Shown here: positions 36,237 to 48,077 of the stretch, piece by piece
Layout of the letters: each line of letters starts with the position of its first letter
Numbering within the stretch: the stretch's first letter is position 1
Assembly: GCA_943737045.1 (NCBI GenBank)
Contig: CALSFV010000240.1
Location: 620,001 to 684,000 of the forward strand
Length of the DNA: 64,000 nt
Origin: Parapristionchus giblindavisi
Taxonomy: Eukaryota; Nematoda; Chromadorea; Rhabditida; Diplogasteridae
Direction of reading: 5' to 3'
Notes under the pieces: model-generated
Databases searched by the model: none
The model's input: only the letters and a program-made list of their open reading frames with translations
What the model was told of the DNA's origin: nothing
Program-made: the position numbers and the translations under genes

Positions 36237-39200
36237 CCAATCTTCTTCCATATCTCTCTCGTCTCGATATCCTCTTCAATGCCCCACTCTCGATGTCCTC
36301 CAAAGTACGTGACGTAGAGACGATCTGACAAGATTATCGATTAATAGACCGATTATCGATTAATCGATGGAAATTATCGATTTCCAAAATCCAATGAACC
36401 TTTCGGAATTTGAATTATCTCCGTGAGAAATGTCCACGCCAGACGACAGGCTGTTTCCTGCAGCAGAATATACGTTAGGTTCATATGTGGGCACCACTTT
36501 CGCTAGCGGCAATACACTCCAGTTTTTCATTTCCAGGGGCAATTCCCGCCCATGTATGGATAGATTGAAACAATTTTCGATCGTAATTATCGATGAATAA
36601 TTTTGGGAAAATTATTCCAACACAATCTATGTAATTTGGTTACGGTGGCATATTATATTCTCAAACAGCGTTACTATAAAGGCACATTTAAATTCAGAAC
36701 CAAAGTATACTGTATTTCGTAGCATGCTATGTTTATTTGGTAGTTGGAATGTGATAAGCAAAGTTGATAATTTTGCGCGCCAATTTCAGAAACAAATAAT
36801 GTTTGACAGTAGATGGGTTACGAACGATAACAAAAGTATACCAAAACAAGGGCACAATTACAGTTGGACTTATCAAGAACGAATAGTTCTGAACGATAAC
36901 CGTACATATTAACTATTTCTTCCATTTATTTCTTCTCAAATCTTTGAAAAAAGGAAAAAGAACAACGGCGATCTGATAGCTATCGATAAATGACCCCTGT
37001 CACCTTCCTCAGCTCCTTTCTATTATTATTATTTCTCCTATGGCTTCTGTATTTGCTGTCGCACCTGTTACGGGTGTATCAAATAAATAAATAAATAAAA
37101 AGCTGACAATAAATAACAAGCCGACAGTTTGCAATGATTCATTCTCGTGTTATAGCATTTCAAAATCGAATCATAATTTTAATTAAACATCTTTGATCTC
37201 TTCCACTCATTTCACTAAAAATTTAATTTCTGCACGATCGCGGTCAGAAACAAAATACACGACGACGATAAGAGAATAGTGTGGAAAACAGGAAAGGGTG
37301 AGTGAGTTCACATTGGCGCGTAGAGGGTAATCATCTATGAAGGAGTCATTAGAGGCATTATCATACATCCGATTGGAGGAATGTATACCAAGGGTCAGTG
37401 ATAAATGACGAATTGGAAGGAAAACATGGTAGAAGAGGAAAATGAAACAATGATCGGGGACTTGTTTTTTTCACAGAATTTGAAATATTTTCTTAGAAAC
37501 AAAAAGCAAACTCATTGTCAGGTGTTTGAATCCATGCATGATTCAAGTAAAAGGTAAAGGTACAACCCGTTATTCAAGGCACACGAAGTCCTGCGGGTGA
37601 TCACTGCTAGGCCAGCGATCTTTTAAGGCTAATTCAGTTCGGAGGGCCTAATCTCTTCTTCGGACCTACTTTACCGCGTGATCTGGTCACTACCAATTCC
37701 CCTTTCGGGCGCCTTGGTTGAGCGAAGGCGGTGAATTCAAGTAAATTCGTGCAATTAATGGCGTGATCTAGCGTGGAATATACACAAATCATGCATGGCT
37801 TATCCGTGATCATGCATGGATTATGTCATTCCATGCAAGATCACGGAAAATTCGTGCATGATCATACATTTTCGGTACCCTCGCCGTTTAATTTTATATA
37901 GTGGGTCAATTATCGAAATAAGGTGGGTTGATTCACAAAATTCGTTATTTTCGCTTAAAAATCGTCAATTTTAGCTTATTTTTTTATCAAGTGGCCTAAA
38001 ATGGACCTTATATAGTGGCTCAATCCTCGCACTGCGAGGGTATGTCAATGTATGTGCATGATCACGAACCGCGGATATTCCATGCATGATCAGGCATGGA
38101 AAGTAGAATCATGTATATTTATACTTGTAGCTGTGAGAATGCATGGATTTCAACACCAGAGGAGATACTGTGTTGCACGTCAGCTTTTCCAAAATGCATC
38201 ATGCTGCATAACCCGAGACGATTTCCCCAAATGAAAAGTGATACAAATTACGTTTATTTTAGCGATCGCTGGTAGGGAAGCTACAATACGCCAATAGTAA
38301 TTTTTTTGTTGAACCTGAATAGATTTTCCCCAAAATGATCAAATTATCCGTTATAAAATTTACATTCCCGGAAATTTGAATTTATTTTTAAAATTATTTT
38401 TTCTCGTTTATTTTGCGCAGGAATATTGACATTTTCAAAGTATCGAATGTTGGGAAACAATTCAGACACAACTTTTGTTAACAAATGATAATCTTCTAGC
38501 ATTTGTATCTTTCATCCAAAAATATTAATTATTAAAATGAAAATTTAAAATTAAATTGCTACAGTAACACTATTAAAAATAAAATGGCAAGCATTTCTTC
38601 GCCAGTTTAAATAAAATTTACTGTTTAATTCGATTTACTTTCGAATTTGACGAAGTCAGAGTTGTAAGACAAGAAAAATATAGTGTAAAAATTAAATAAT
38701 CGTCTGTACCTTTCCGTAAGCGTTGTGGAATGCCCAATTGCCGAGCATTTCGAAGAATGATAGATGATGAAGATCTTTTCCGACGTCGTCGAGATCGTTG
38801 TGCTTTCCGCCAGCCCTAGAATTATTGATTTATTGATTATTGATTGATTGATTGATCAAATGTTGATGGAAACATGCTGATTGATTGATCGGAAAGAATT
38901 GATCGATTTATTGGAAACAAAAAAAAGTGTTAATTGAACAATTATACATTTAAATAACAATGATTATTTTTTTCTAGGGGATGCGCTGACAGTTAGAAGC
39001 GTACATCGTGGTACAGAATATATTGCGTGAACCTCATACGGAGACGATCATTATAGATGGCTAACAAAGTCACATAGGTCGAAAAGTCTGTTACAAAGTA
39101 CCGAGTCTGACCGCATTTCGAGACATAATATCCCAAAATCGAAAAACTTGACCGCATTTTCGACCTATGCTCACATGAATACAGCATTTTTTAAAATCCC

Positions 39201-41335
39201 TCTGCGATAGTAGAAAAACTTACAGTAACGAAATACAGATGAGAAACTTGTAATTATTTTTTTCGAAGAAAAATCGAAAAATGTTTTATTCTCTCCTTCA
39301 CAGAACGTTCCTCACAATTTTAAACGAATGTTTCACTATTTTTTTTCCTTTTTCACGGTACTAACAATAAGTTCGAGCTTACATGCCAACCTAGTAACAT
39401 AATGGTACCGAAGCCAACATTTACCAAAACAAGTAACAGCCAACCATTAGCCTGCAGTAGCCTACAGTAACCTTAATCTTTAACCTACAGTAACCTTTAG
39501 AGATACTTACCGTATACACTTTTGATGAGTTACCACTCGAGAAGGCCAACGATCGGGTGCGTCTACACCAGCCAGCATTCCTTTAAACTGAATTGGACTT
39601 AATCCAAGGATGTAAGCGAAAAAATTTATTTTTTCTATATCCTAATATGAGAATTCGAATAGAAACCAGAGCAAACTAGAAAACAGACGCACAATTAGTG
39701 AAGTAAGAATGTTTTTTTGATAAACTTAAAACTACAGGGTGACCAGAAAATACGTGTGCACTTGTTGTGCATGGCGCACCGGGCGCAGGCGCCATTTTGG
39801 TGTTTCGCCAGTTCGTCATTTTGTTTATTGATGTTTCGTTTACCTATGTTCAAATTTTCGTTCGAATCGGTTCATTTTTAGATAAATGGCAAAGCCCAGT
39901 TCCCAACGCTCTTCAATCATAACTCTGCATTCACTGGGACAGTCTGCCGCAGCCATCGCTCACTCGCTTGGAATTTATCGGTACACCGTATACAACACCA
40001 TTCGCCGACACCATCAGACAGGAGATATACTGGACCGCCCTGGGAGAGCAAGAAAGGCTTGGATTGTCAATCCGGAGAAGATAAAAGCAGTCAAGATGCG
40101 AATCACCCTCGATCCCCCACCGTTCCATGCGAAAGATGCCGAAGGAGATGCACGTGTCGAGAGAATTGATGAGAACCATTGTCAAGACGAAGTTGGGACT
40201 CACACCATATCGTATGACGAAGGCTGCGATCCTAAGTGAGAGGAAAAAGGAGCAACGTCTGAAGAAGTGCCGCGCCCTCCTCGCCCGCACGCGCACTCAG
40301 GAGCACATGACCACGCTCTTCATCGACGAGAAGCTATTCACGGTGGAGGCTACCCACAATGCCCAGAACAACCATGTGCTTGCTGTAAGTACCATAGATG
40401 CTAAGAGCAAGGGGAGAGTCGGGAACAAGGCTTCCCACCCTGCCCAGGTGATGGTATGTTCCGGTATGTGCGCGACTGGCAAGACTCCTCTCGTTTTCGT
40501 CGTTCCTGGGGTCAAAATCAACCAGACCTATTATAAGGAAGAGATCCTCCAGAAGAATCTTATCCCCTGGACCCGTTCGCACTTTCAAACTACCTCCTGG
40601 ACGTTCCAGCAAGATGGAGCCAATGCCCACAAGACAAAGACAGTGCAGGCCTGGTGCAAAACCCATCTCCCCTCCTTCATCTCGGACGATGAATGACCAG
40701 CCTCCTCACCCGACCTTAACCAAATGAACTATTCCGTGTGGTCAGTCCTTGAGGTCAAAGCCTGTTCTAAGCCCCACCCCAACCTGGCCTCACTGAAGGC
40801 ATCCCTGATCAAGGAATGGGACAAAATCGACATCAACTACCTGCGTGCTATGGTCCATGCTTATCCCAAGAGACTAAAGGTGGTTACCAAGGAGTGAGGA
40901 GGAAGGATTGAAATCTAAGTATGCACCGTTGTTCCAACTAGTTTGAATATGCTCTAATAATTTTTTTATACAATTTCGTTGTTTTCCTGGAAAGATATTC
41001 CGTTTTTAACGTGCACACGTATTTTCTGGTCACCCTGTACATATCTAGAAGAAACCATATTGACAGAAGTGTTCTTCTTCTACGTTTGTAATGTTCATTT
41101 TTGTGCCAAACAAATTCATAAATACTAACTCATTAATGATCATTGTTCTCTTTATTACCTGATTCATTCCAGCATTGGTAAAGAGCAGTGACTGATCCTC
41201 TTTCGGAGGTATCACACTACTCGAGGGGACATGCTCATGACCTTCAGCCTCGAAGAATGCGACGAAAGCTCGACGAGTTTCTTCCGCTGTTCTGATAGAG
41301 CTGGAGTGCCGCCGAATCAGGCGCGCACACAACAT
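36237..41335 (-). CDS. AARS2: Alanyl-tRNA synthetase (probably mitochondrial), exons 1-5; rest missing
   Basis: Five minus-strand exons join in frame: 41335-41159, 39587-39511, 38815-38710, 36457-36400, 36324-36237, about 168 codons with AG/GT borders and matching phases. The start [13 protein letters not shown] is basic and Ser-rich, like a mitochondrial import peptide. Then come class II AlaRS signatures: [68 protein letters not shown]. AlaRS charges tRNA-Ala with alanine. A complete enzyme is about 950-1000 residues, but left of exon 5 the sequence passes into satellite and no further exon (rest of the catalytic core, tRNA-binding and editing domains) is found. Either the gene is truncated and dead here, or a satellite-filled intron or assembly join hides the rest. 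A mariner occupies intron 1. Confidence 0.88.
37629..38709 (-). other. AlaRS intron 3, part outside the duplication
   Basis: AT-rich intron holding a MITE (37863-38054) and many CATGCATG-type phrases (e.g. ATCATGCATGGATTATG near 37808), but no exon that I can support. Confidence 0.6.
37863..38054 (-). mobile_element. Short MITE, copy c
   Basis: Inverted relative to copies a and b: begins CATACATTTTCGGTACCCTCGCC and ends CTCGCACTGCGAGG..AATGTATG. Confidence 0.8.
39735..41037 (+). mobile_element. Full-length mariner (DD37D/maT type)
   Basis: 1303 bp with inverted ends CAGGGTGACCAGAAAATACG and its complement, flanked by TA (39733-39734, 41038-41039). It holds one damaged transposase. It lies in AlaRS intron 1, antisense to that gene. 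Confidence 0.95.
39886..40897 (+). pseudogene. Mariner transposase, inactivated
   Basis: An N-terminal helix-turn-helix region ([20 protein letters not shown]) is followed by a frameshift near 40120-40127. The frame then continues through the catalytic domain: first Asp in FIDEKLF, second in FQQDGANAH, then [11 protein letters not shown], where the third acidic residue, 37 residues after the second, is Asn instead of Asp. A TGA at 40694-40696 interrupts [10 protein letters not shown], where relatives have Trp. So there are three independent lesions: frameshift, nonsense and loss of the third catalytic residue. Confidence 0.93.
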
Positions 41336-42133
41336 AGCTTAGCCACCTGATAAAATAGAATTGCATGTATGTTTACTTTGGGAGAAATTCCAGACTTCAC
41401 AAATTCAATTCAATACTTAAAAATAAAAATAAAAATTTGAAATAGCCGAATTATTGTGGTCCTACAGTAAGGAAAGTGCGGAATAGTGGGAGCGATAAAT
41501 CAAAAGGTCCCTAAATGACGGTCACGGCCGCGGTCACGGATGGAGAGGGAGTGGTAGATCAGTCATATCGTCTCTCATATTTCGATCGATGAATTGTCTT
41601 ATGTCTCTTTCTCTGGCTGACTGTTCCCTGCTGTCCGATTTTCCCGCCATTTTCAGTTATCATCACGTTTCACTATGCTTTTTGTTGTTATTTTCGTAGT
41701 TAATTTGCCCTCTCCTTCTTCCTCTTTAAAAACCTATCTCTTTCTTTCCTTGCGCTCCTACCTCCCTCCATCACTCTGTCTTTATCTCTCGTAATTATCG
41801 AATGGATATATCTGATATGCCTTGTCACCAATCAAATTTGGATTTGTCTTTCTTTATTTGCATATATTATCGTTGTTGTAGTCTAGACATTCTATTGTAT
41901 TCTCATTTGCATATGATTCAATATCTTATACATACTACGTGTCCTCACTTTGTTTTCTTATTTGCAGTTTCGGTCATCCTTTCAATCTCTCCTTTTCCTT
42001 GTTCAAAGCTCATCTATGTATGGATCTTATGTCTTTCGTTTATAATCAGTCATTCTTCCTTTCCATCTCTTCCTATCTATCTCTCTAACATCCATTATCA
42101 TACCAATCGATCACTAAGGAAGTGAGTAGACTA

Positions 42134-42319
42134 TCAATCGATAATGTTTATGAGAGATATGAAAGGAAGGGAAGTGAGGCTACTATCCTTTTGCGCGTCT
42201 ATGTCTTGATATATTGCATCTCTCTGTTTATGTTGTATTTCTCTCTCTTCTAGCCATCGTGCAACTTTATTCATATTCTTCTGCTCCGCATTCAATAATA
42301 ATTCGGAGGTCGTATCCAT
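42134..42319 (-). CDS. Short conserved ORF of the repeat block, copy 2
   Basis: Nearly identical to 18256-18441; one residue differs near the end (TSIPF to TSLPF). Confidence 0.3.
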   Translation of the reverse strand: MDTTSELLLNAEQKNMNKVARWLEEREIQHKQRDAIYQDIDAQKDSSLTSLPFISLINIID

Positions 42320-42377
42320 TCAGCGTTACAAACAATTTGTCGATAAACGTGACGTCACGAGCGTAGACGTAGACATT

Positions 42378-42602
42378 ATGTCAACTTTTACCCCTTACGC
42401 CATGGATACGGTCTCAGACGATGTGCGCAATGTGTCCTTCCTATCCTTGATTGTATTTACTACACTCCGGCCACGAGAGAGTGTGGCCAGTGTGAAGATT
42501 GGTCTCAATTTATTTATTCATAATCATTTAAATCATTTCAAATCCATTTCAGAGGTCGACACGACACCTATCGCCACCTCCGTAGATGATGAAATCTACT
42601 AA
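42378..42602 (+). CDS. Short ORF MSTFTPYAMDTV.., copy 2
   Basis: Same 74-codon frame as 18500-18724 with one change (RPRDS to RPRES). Confidence 0.28.
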   Translation: MSTFTPYAMDTVSDDVRNVSFLSLIVFTTLRPRESVASVKIGLNLFIHNHLNHFKSISEVDTTPIATSVDDEIY

Positions 42603-42714
42603 GATGACGTCGGTCTTGTGCAGATCCGTATAAGGTATCGTGCTTGACTTGGCTCTTTCTCTGAAACATATCCTTTGACGGGAAGATCAAACCTTTCAAT
42701 TTCTCATTCTACAG

Positions 42715-42828
42715 GCTGAATCGTCGTTTCGCATCTTCACGACCGAAGAGCAAGTTAGTCTAGTATCCTGCCGTCACTGCCTAGATGACATCAGATGGTG
42801 GACTCTTGGTCTTGATGCTTCTTTGAAG
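42715..42828 (+). pseudogene. PH-domain-like exon, copy 2 left arm
   Basis: Same 114-bp exon and splice borders as 18837-18950. Confidence 0.38.
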
Positions 42829-43413
42829 GTACGAGCCTTCCTTGGATTCTCTTTCCTGAAATGTTATGTTCAAGTCACGAAAAGACGAAAAATTTGTGGA
42901 GATGTTGCCAATCTTTTTTCATGACTTGAACAGAACCTCTGTTATAATATACTTCATCTTCGTTACGTTATTGTCTTTGCATTTGCCTTTGCCTTTGCCA
43001 ACTTTCCCTTCACTGTTCACCGATCTGTTTCGTTGACAGAAACCAAAGTTTTATACAAAATGATCGTTCACAAAGCTCAAATCGTTGAATCTCTTAATTT
43101 GCTGTTTTGCAGGACGAATCTTCACTGTCGTCTTCTAAAGCTCTTCGTCCTCGCCGTTGATGGTCTTCTCGATGTGTTCTTCAGAAGAGGGACGTCGCCA
43201 AGCTCCGACGTCCGCGTTCTCTCGTCGTATTTCCCGCACTGGCTGGAACTCGTTTTCCGAAAAAATAAAGAATTTGGGGTTGTTAATGTTTGAAATCGGT
43301 GTCTAAGCCCGCGAAGTTAAATGGGAGGGGCCAGCATCGTTATATAAATAAGGTCCGCAAAAAATGGGCGGAGCCATGCATCACTTTATAAGTACGGGAG
43401 TGGATGAGTATAT

Positions 43414-43716
43414 GTAGTCCATTTGATATGTCTTCTAATAGGGACCCATGGTCTAGTGGATAGTAGATAGAACTGTCAATCCGACCGGTTGGTCGACAGG
43501 AAAGTTCGATCCCCCGGGAAGGATTAGCAGAAGAAGACATCCCCAACAGAACCTATCATCTTTTGTCATTTTTTTCTTGATGCGTTCACGCTCTCCCTAT
43601 GCTAACGTGTTAGTGGTCCCACAGAATGATCATGAATCGCAAACTAACTTTTTTTCCTAAAATTGTAAAAATATTCTAAAAGGCTATTTATGTATTTGTA
43701 TGGAATGCACTATGAA
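43414..43716 (+). mobile_element. tRNA-derived SINE-like insertion, copy 2
   Basis: Counterpart of 19536-19838, with the same A and B boxes (43449 and 43503 onward). It is absent from the facing arm near 45580. Confidence 0.55.
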
Positions 43717-44655
43717 TGATTTTCAATTTTTATTGATGCAGAAACAGAAAGAGTGTATACAAAACAATAACGGATAATTACGGTAACATGTTAAAGCTGA
43801 AGAATTAAGCATATCGCTATTAAAATGTGACTATCGTATGTTATACAGAGATGTTCACAATGTTACTCTATTGCTGAAGTTTGATCTTTTTATTTTGATC
43901 TTTGATCTTTGTCCACAATTTTTCGAACAATGGGTGAAAATAACGAATTCTGGTAGTATTCTTTGTTATTGAAAAAAATAGAATTTAAAAAAAATTGTTT
44001 TGATAAAATAAAGGCTCTAAACGACTCTAATAATTACTATAAAGAATACAAGTTGAGTCAATATAATACTACCGTATCCCTGGTGGCATCTTTTCTTGAT
44101 TCGATATATCGTACAAGTTAGTATTTGCAGTCACAATGGAATAAAGTTAATGTTTTTTTTTATTTTCTGAAAATAATACGCATTGAAAAATTAAGCATCA
44201 TATTAGTATAATAATATTAAGTATACGGTCGCTGAAATCTGATTGAGATTACTGTAGTTATAGAATCCACAATTATCATACAATCATCAAATTAAAACAT
44301 AACAAAATCACAAAAAATATTGCTGAAGGGCGATCTTCTATGCACTTCTCTGTAAATTACCCTAGCTTAATTAGAATTCAAATCGTTTTGTTGTCAATTG
44401 GAATAAATTTAGCACTAGCTCTATCATTTGTCCACTGTTAAATAATAATAAATTGTTATTTCTTTGCTACCTAAGTTGTGGCATCGTATTTTCTGTTATT
44501 AATCACTACATCAATTGTTCACTATATCTAATCCTCCTTCTAACGCATAAATTTGTTATTATTTAACCTTATTGTTCTGATTTTCCTAATGTTGCTGGCG
44601 TTTCCCTCGTTAAGTGAATTATTGAAGTTATTTAGCAGGTTATCATAGTTATCAG

Positions 44656-45122
44656 CAGGGCGATGCATTTTCCTTTTTCCGATTTTCCGAATTTTCCGAA
44701 AAAAATCGGAAAATTTTCCGAATTTTAAAATGTGTTCCGAATCTTTAAAATTTTCCGAATTTTAAAGAAAAATAGTAGAATGTCGATTTTTCGATAATTA
44801 CGGTTCTTGGGAGATAATCTACCCGTGATATTTAATATGCTATTTAATAAGTATACGGTAATTTTCAACAATTGCTCTTCCTTGCCAGTAACATTCCCAT
44901 CTTTGGTTATGACTTCTAATGATTTCTTGTTGCATTATGTTCTTGATCTGGTAACTTGTTGATATTGTGATTTTCTTGACTTCATTGAAACAATAATTTT
45001 ATAAACACTAAAAATAATGTATTTTGAGGCAAATTTAGGGTTTTCCGAAATTTTCCGAAAAATAATTTCGGAAAATTTCAGTTTTCTGAAATTTTCCAAA
45101 AACTGTTTTCCGCGCAGCCATG
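44656..45122. mobile_element. hAT-type MITE, copy 2
   Basis: Counterpart of 20778-21244. One base of the terminal GCCCTG has changed (GCCATG). Confidence 0.75.
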
Positions 45123-46166
45123 GTGATCAGTTTTTTTCTTTCGCAGATATTTCGACTTTTCGAATAAAATTATGACAATAAAATTATTAGTCATTTAAAG
45201 TCTTTATTTAATCAAAAAAAAATTTAAAATTTTTTCCATTGAAATTTTAACTTTTTGCATTGAAACCCCCGCTGTAAACACACCCGTCTCAACAGTGTTT
45301 ACATTATTTTAACAAAAAATAACAAGCGAAATTCAACAACTAAGAATACTATCGAAAATCTTTTTTTCCGCCCATTGTTCGAAAAATTGTGGGCAAAGAT
45401 CAAAATACAAAGATCAAACTTCAGCAATATAGTAACAACTTTGTGAACATCTCTCTATAACATACTATAGTCACATTTTAAGAGCTATATGCTTAATTTT
45501 TCCAGCTTTGACATGTTCCCGTAATCTTCCGTTATTGTTTTGTATACACTCTTTCGGTTTCTGCATCAATAACAATTGAAAATCAGATATACTCATCCGT
45601 TCCCATACTTATAAAGCGATGTATGACTCCGCCCATTTTTTGCGAACCTTATTTATATAGCGATGCGGGCCCCGTCCATTTAACTTCGCGGGCTTAGACA
45701 CCGATTTCAAACATTAACAACCCCAAATTCTTTATTTTTTCGGAAAACGAGTTCCAGCCAGTGCTGGAAATACGACGAGAAAACGCGGAGCTTGGCGACG
45801 TCCCTCTTCTGAAGAACACATCGAGGAGACCATCAACGACAAGGACGACGAGCTTATGAAAACGAAAGTGACGATTGGCCCTGCAAAACAGAAAATTAAG
45901 AGATTCAACGATTTGAGCTTTGTGAACGATCATTTTGTATAAAACTTTGGTTTCTGTCAACGAAACAGATCGGTGAACAGTGAAGGGAAAGTTGGCAAAG
46001 GCAAAGGCAAATGCAAAGACAATAACGTAACGAAGATGAAGTATATTATAACAGAGGTTCTGTTCAAGTCATGAAAAAAGATTGGCAACATCTCCACAAA
46101 ATTTTCGTCTTTTCGTGACTTGAACATAACATTTCAGGAAAGAGAATCCAAGGAATTCTCGTACCT

Positions 46167-46275
46167 TCAAAGAAGCATCAAGACCAAGAGTCCACCATCT
46201 GATGTCATCTAGGCAGTGACGGCAGGATACTAGACTAACTTGCTCTTCGGTCGTGAAGATGCGAAACGACGATTC
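46167..46275 (-). pseudogene. PH-domain-like exon, copy 2 right arm
   Basis: Counterpart of 22290-22398 in reverse orientation to 42715-42828, same residues. Confidence 0.38.
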
Positions 46276-46757
46276 AGCCTGTAGAATGAGAAATTGAAAG
46301 GTTTGATCTTCCCCCAAAGTTATGTTTCAGAGAAAGAGCCAAGTCAAGCACCATACCTTGTACGGATCTGCACAAGAACGACGTCATCTTAGTAGATTTC
46401 GTCATCTACAGCGGTGGCAATAGGTGTGGTGTCGACCTCTGAAATGGATTTGAAATGATTTAAATGATAATGTATAAATAACCGTATACCTCATTGAATT
46501 GGTGAAGACGACGTTCCACAATTCGACGACGCTAACGTCACGATTCACGAGATGCGGCACGCGTGTGCGTCCCTGAATCAGGGAATGAACAATGGGATCG
46601 GAGGGGGGGGGGTACTCTACCGTACCACCACTTTTGAAATCTACCATAATCAAATATGGAATATTCAAAGATCCATTCAAGTGAATACGAAGTAAGCTAT
46701 ACGCTATCATACTCTACTCTAGTGTACATGGTGTGGCTATCGAGCACTAGCATACGA

Positions 46758-47420
46758 TACCGTACCCGTGACGTCTACAGTAATCCTACCGTACCCGTGA
46801 CATCTACAGTAATCCTACGGTACCCGTGACATCTACAGTAATCCTACGGTACCCGTGACATCTACAGTAATCCTACGGTACCCGTGACATCTACAGTAAT
46901 CCTACGGTACCCGTGACATCTACAGTAATCCTACGGTACCCGTGACATCTACAGTAATCCTACGGTACCCGTGACATCTACAGTAATCCGACGGTACCCG
47001 TGACATCTACAGTAATTCTACGGTACCCGTGACATCTACAGTAATCCTACGGTACCCGTGACATCTACAGTAATCCTACGGTACCCGTGACATCTACAGT
47101 AATCCTACGGTACCCGTGACATCTACAGTAATCCGACGGTACCCGTGACGTCTACAGTAATCCTACCGTACCCGTAACGTCTACAGTAATCCTACCGTAC
47201 CCGTGACGTCTACAGTAATCCTACCGTACCCGTGACATCTACAGTAATCCTACGGTACCCGTGACATCTACAGTAATCCTACGGTACCCGTGACATCTAC
47301 AGTAATCCTACGGTACCCGTGACGTCTACAGTAATCCTACCGTACCCGTGACATCTACAGTAATCCTACGGTACCCGTGACGTCTACAGTAATCCTACCG
47401 TACCCGTGACGTCTACAGTA
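46758..47420 (+). repeat. 29-bp satellite array A8 (single array of copy 2)
   Basis: 663 bp, exactly 22 monomers plus the 25-bp partial unit. The right end matches A7, not A1, placing it opposite the last array of copy 1. Confidence 0.97.
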
Positions 47421-47856
47421 GGGACTTTTGAAGGAGATAAGTAGAGAAACTATAAAAATTGATCTTTGGTCTTTTACCATGTGGATCACGCGAAAGCCAC
47501 TGTTTTTTTACATACAGGATTAAACCTAATTGAGGGGAATAGGGAAAATACATCGAGCAATGAGAAATAAAGACATACATGGGCCGGGTACCTGGAGCTC
47601 GAATCTGCAGGGGGCATCCGATTGAAAAATGGCTAATTTTACAGGGGGCCTTCACTTTTTTTTTTCACTGTTTACATGGGGCATTCCACAAATTTTCGAA
47701 AATCCCTAATTTTACAGGGGGCACCCCCATGTCGGCGCCCATGTATGAATAAAGATGTCTGGTGTGGAAAGTGAACATTTCCTTCCGTCTTCAATCTCAG
47801 TTGCCATAATCAGTGTTCATTTAATTTTAGGAATAACTTGATCTTTGATCTCGTAC

Positions 47857-48077
47857 CCAATCTTCTTCCATATCTCTCTCGTCTCGATATCCTCTTCAAT
47901 GCCCCACTCTCGATGTCCTCCAAAGTACGTGACGTAGAGACGATCTGACAAGATTATCGATTAATAGACCGATTATCGATTAATCGATGGAAATTATCGA
48001 TTTCCAAAATCCAATGAACCTTTCGGAATTTGAATTATCTCCGTGAGAAATGTCCACGCCAGACGACAGGCTGTTTC
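47857..48077 (-). pseudogene. Duplicated AlaRS exons 4 and 5
   Basis: Exons 48077-48020 and 47944-47857 repeat 36457-36400 and 36324-36237 at a constant offset of 11620, with coding sequence and splice sites intact. No exon 1-3 lies upstream on this side, because copy 2 ends at 49247. This is an orphan gene fragment produced by the block duplication. Confidence 0.9.

Larger units (their letters stand above)
17602..37628 (+). repeat. Duplicated block, copy 1 (20 kb)
   Basis: It begins GTCCCTAAATGACGG and ends ..CCAGCGATCTTTTAAGG. It matches 41507-49247 almost base for base outside the satellite: the offset is a constant 23878 through the inverted repeat, and I noticed only a handful of substitutions and one 1-base gap over 4 kb. 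The first ~170 bp are clearly more diverged, with substitutions and a ~20-bp gap. The extra length of this copy is satellite (22878-35802 against 46758-47420). Confidence 0.9.
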
